The notes under the pieces: generated by a model | Seen by the model: the letters and a program-made list of their open reading frames with translations, nothing else | Told to the model about the DNA's origin: nothing | The model's database searches: none | Assembly: GCA_022496185.1 (NCBI GenBank) | Contig: WTXG01000480.1 | Location: 1-19,631, forward strand | Direction of reading: 5' to 3' | DNA length: 19,631 nucleotides | DNA from: Multifurca ochricompacta | Taxonomy: Eukaryota > Basidiomycota > Agaricomycetes > Russulales > Russulaceae | Program-made: the position numbers and the translations under genes | Shown here: in pieces, positions 18,108 through 19,631 of the stretch | Numbering within the stretch: the stretch's first letter is position 1 | Layout of the letters: the number at the start of each line of letters is the position of its first letter

Positions 18108-19631
18108 GAGGCAGAAGTTTCATGTCAAAAGGCATTAGAACTTCACCAGATTGCCAATTCTGTCCTAGGGGCAAAGCCAAATGGATCACAGAGGGACTTG
18201 GGGGGACATTCATTTGAGCCTGAGCAGGCTGGATGAGGGCAGAGGGCTTCATACAGAGAGGCCTTGAAATTTCACAAGATTGCCAATGATGTCCTAGGGC
18301 AAGCAAATGATCACAAAGGACTTGGGGACATATTTTGAGGCTGAGCAGGCTGGATGAGGCAGAGGCTTCATATAGAGAGGCCTTGAAATTTCACAAGATT
18401 GCCAATTGTCCTAGGGCAAGCAAATGATCACTTGGACTTGGGGACATATTTGAGCTGAGCAGGCTGGATGAGGCAGAGGCTTCATATAGAGAGGCCTTGA
18501 AATTTCACAAGATTGCCAATGATGTCCTAGGGCAAGCAAATGATCACAAGGACTTGGGGACATATTTTTGAGCTGAGCAGGCTGGATGAGGCAGAGGCTT
18601 CATATAGAGAGGCCTTGAAATTTCACAAGATTGCCAATGATGTCCTAGGGCAAGCAAATGATCACAGGACTTGGGGACATATTTTTGAGGCTGAGCAGGC
18701 TGGATGAGGCAGAGGCTTCATATAGAGAGGCCTTGAAATTTCACAAGATTGCCAATGATGTCCTAGGGCAAGCAAATGATCACAAGGACTTGGGGACATA
18801 TTTTGAGGCTGAGCAGGCTGGATGAGGCAGAGGCTTCATATAGAGAGGCCTTGAAATTTCACAAGATTGCCAATTCTGTCCTAGGGCAAGCAAATGATCA
18901 CAAGGACTTGGGGACATATTTTTGAGGCTGAGCAGGCTGGATGAGGCAGAGGCTTCATATAGAGAGGCCTTGAAATTTCACAAGATTGCCAATTCTGTCC
19001 TAGGGCAAGCAAATGATCACAGGACTTGGGGACATATTTTTGAGGCTGAAGCAGGCTGGATGAGGCAGAGGCTTCATATAGAGAGGCCTTGAAATTCACA
19101 AGATTGCCAATGATGTCCTAGGGCAAGCAAATGATCACAAAGGACTTGGGGACATATTTTTGAGGCTGAGCAGGCTGGATGAGGCAGAGGCTTCATATAG
19201 AGAGGCCTTGAAATTTCACAAGATTGCCAATGATGTCCTAGGGCAAGCAAATGATCACAAAGGACTTGGGGACATATTTGAGCTGAGCAGGCTGGATGAG
19301 GCAGAGGCTTCATATAGAGAGGCCTTGAAATTTCACAAGATTGCCAATGTCCTAGGGCAAGCAAATGATCACAAAGGACTTGGGGACATATTTTTGAGCT
19401 GAGCAGGCTGGATGAGGCAGAGGCTTCATATAGAGAGGCCTTGAAATTTCACAAGATTGCCAATTCTGTCCTAGGGCAAGCAAATGATCACAAGGACTTG
19501 GGGACATGTATTTGAGCCTGAGCAGGGATGAGGCAGAGGCTTCATATAGAGAGGCTTGAAATTTCACAAGATTGCCAATGATGTCCTAGGGCAAGCAATG
19601 ATCACAAAGGACTTGGGGACATGTATTTGAG
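18108..19631 (+). repeat. Tandem array of about 13 TPR-coding units, period about 120 nt, continuing past the window
   Basis: Seen: the phrase GATGAGGCAGAGGCTTCATA recurs at 18232 (variant), 18354, 18467, 18585, 18703, 18821, 18940, 19059, 19178, 19295, 19411 and 19527 (distances 122, 113, 118, 118, 118, 119, 119, 119, 117, 116, 116), after a more diverged unit at about 18108. An unbroken unit would be 120 nt and encode 40 residues (AEASYREALKFHKIAN, then D/S-VLGQANDHKGLGDIF, then LRLSRLDE), a canonical 40-residue tetratricopeptide repeat. No unit keeps exactly 120 nt, so the frame shifts in every copy. Substitutions between copies are almost nil; the recurrent exception is the codon after IAN (GAT or TCT, Asp or Ser). 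Known: near-identical repeats are typical of fungal NLR ligand-sensing arrays under concerted evolution. The array has no end here. Confidence 0.9.

Noticed and set aside
18091..19567. Minus-strand open frames inside the repeat array (repeating WQSCEISRPLYMKPLPHPA-type peptide)
   Set aside because: They are the antisense shadow of the TPR coding repeats; the plus strand gives canonical TPR sequence in frame with the upstream NLR.
1..19631. tRNA or rRNA genes, CRISPR arrays, viral genes
   Set aside because: I looked by eye for tRNA B-box-like GGTTCGAA words with a matching cloverleaf, rRNA-like conserved blocks, spaced direct repeats and viral hallmark motifs and saw none. A tRNAscan-SE or Infernal run would be decisive for RNA genes.

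Overview
This window looks like nuclear DNA of a filamentous basidiomycete, most likely an Agaricomycete. The real genes have many introns of about 48-85 nt with GT..AG borders, and the proteins (secreted FAD oxidase, F-box protein, HAK potassium transporter, CFEM-GPI protein, NB-ARC/TPR receptor, Crinkler-like NTPase/nuclease relic) are a typical mushroom-genome set. There are no operons. All gene models were assembled by hand from reading frames, splice borders and family motifs.

Layout, left to right. (1) 1-526, minus: 5' part of a secreted FAD-linked oxidoreductase, cut by the window edge, with a 15-nt microexon. (2) 674-3286: no gene recognised. (3) 3287-4411, minus: intact, intronless F-box protein of 374 aa. 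(4) 4412-5756: intergenic. (5) 5757-9079, plus: complete HAK/KUP-type potassium transporter of 20 exons and 741 aa; every exon junction keeps frame, and one intron has a GC donor. (6) 9182 to about 9479, minus: small single-pass membrane protein, convergent with the transporter and unidentified. (7) 9574-10200, minus: two-exon CFEM protein with signal peptide, Ser-rich stalk and GPI signal, 187 aa. (8) 10201 to about 11100: low-complexity promoter-like DNA and nothing certain. (9) About 11100-13599, minus: broken relic of a Crinkler-like NTPase/restriction-fold gene. (10) 13600-15698: intergenic, with a possible hAT-transposon end. (11) 15699-17930, plus: seven-exon NLR-type receptor (helical N-terminal domain, then NB-ARC), followed by a 120-nt-period TPR array running off the window.

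The left half (to about 10.2 kb) is ordinary metabolism, transport and cell-wall biology with intact genes. The right half is accessory: a decayed multigene-family member next to an NLR with near-identical TPR repeats, the architecture linked in fungi to self/non-self recognition and programmed cell death. This NLR is the most interesting object here. Its NB-ARC frame is clean to about 17,880; from there to the end the sequence is peppered with 1-7 nt indels and almost no substitutions. That points to an unpolished long-read patch as much as to a pseudogene, so the true protein probably continues well beyond the stop at 17,930.
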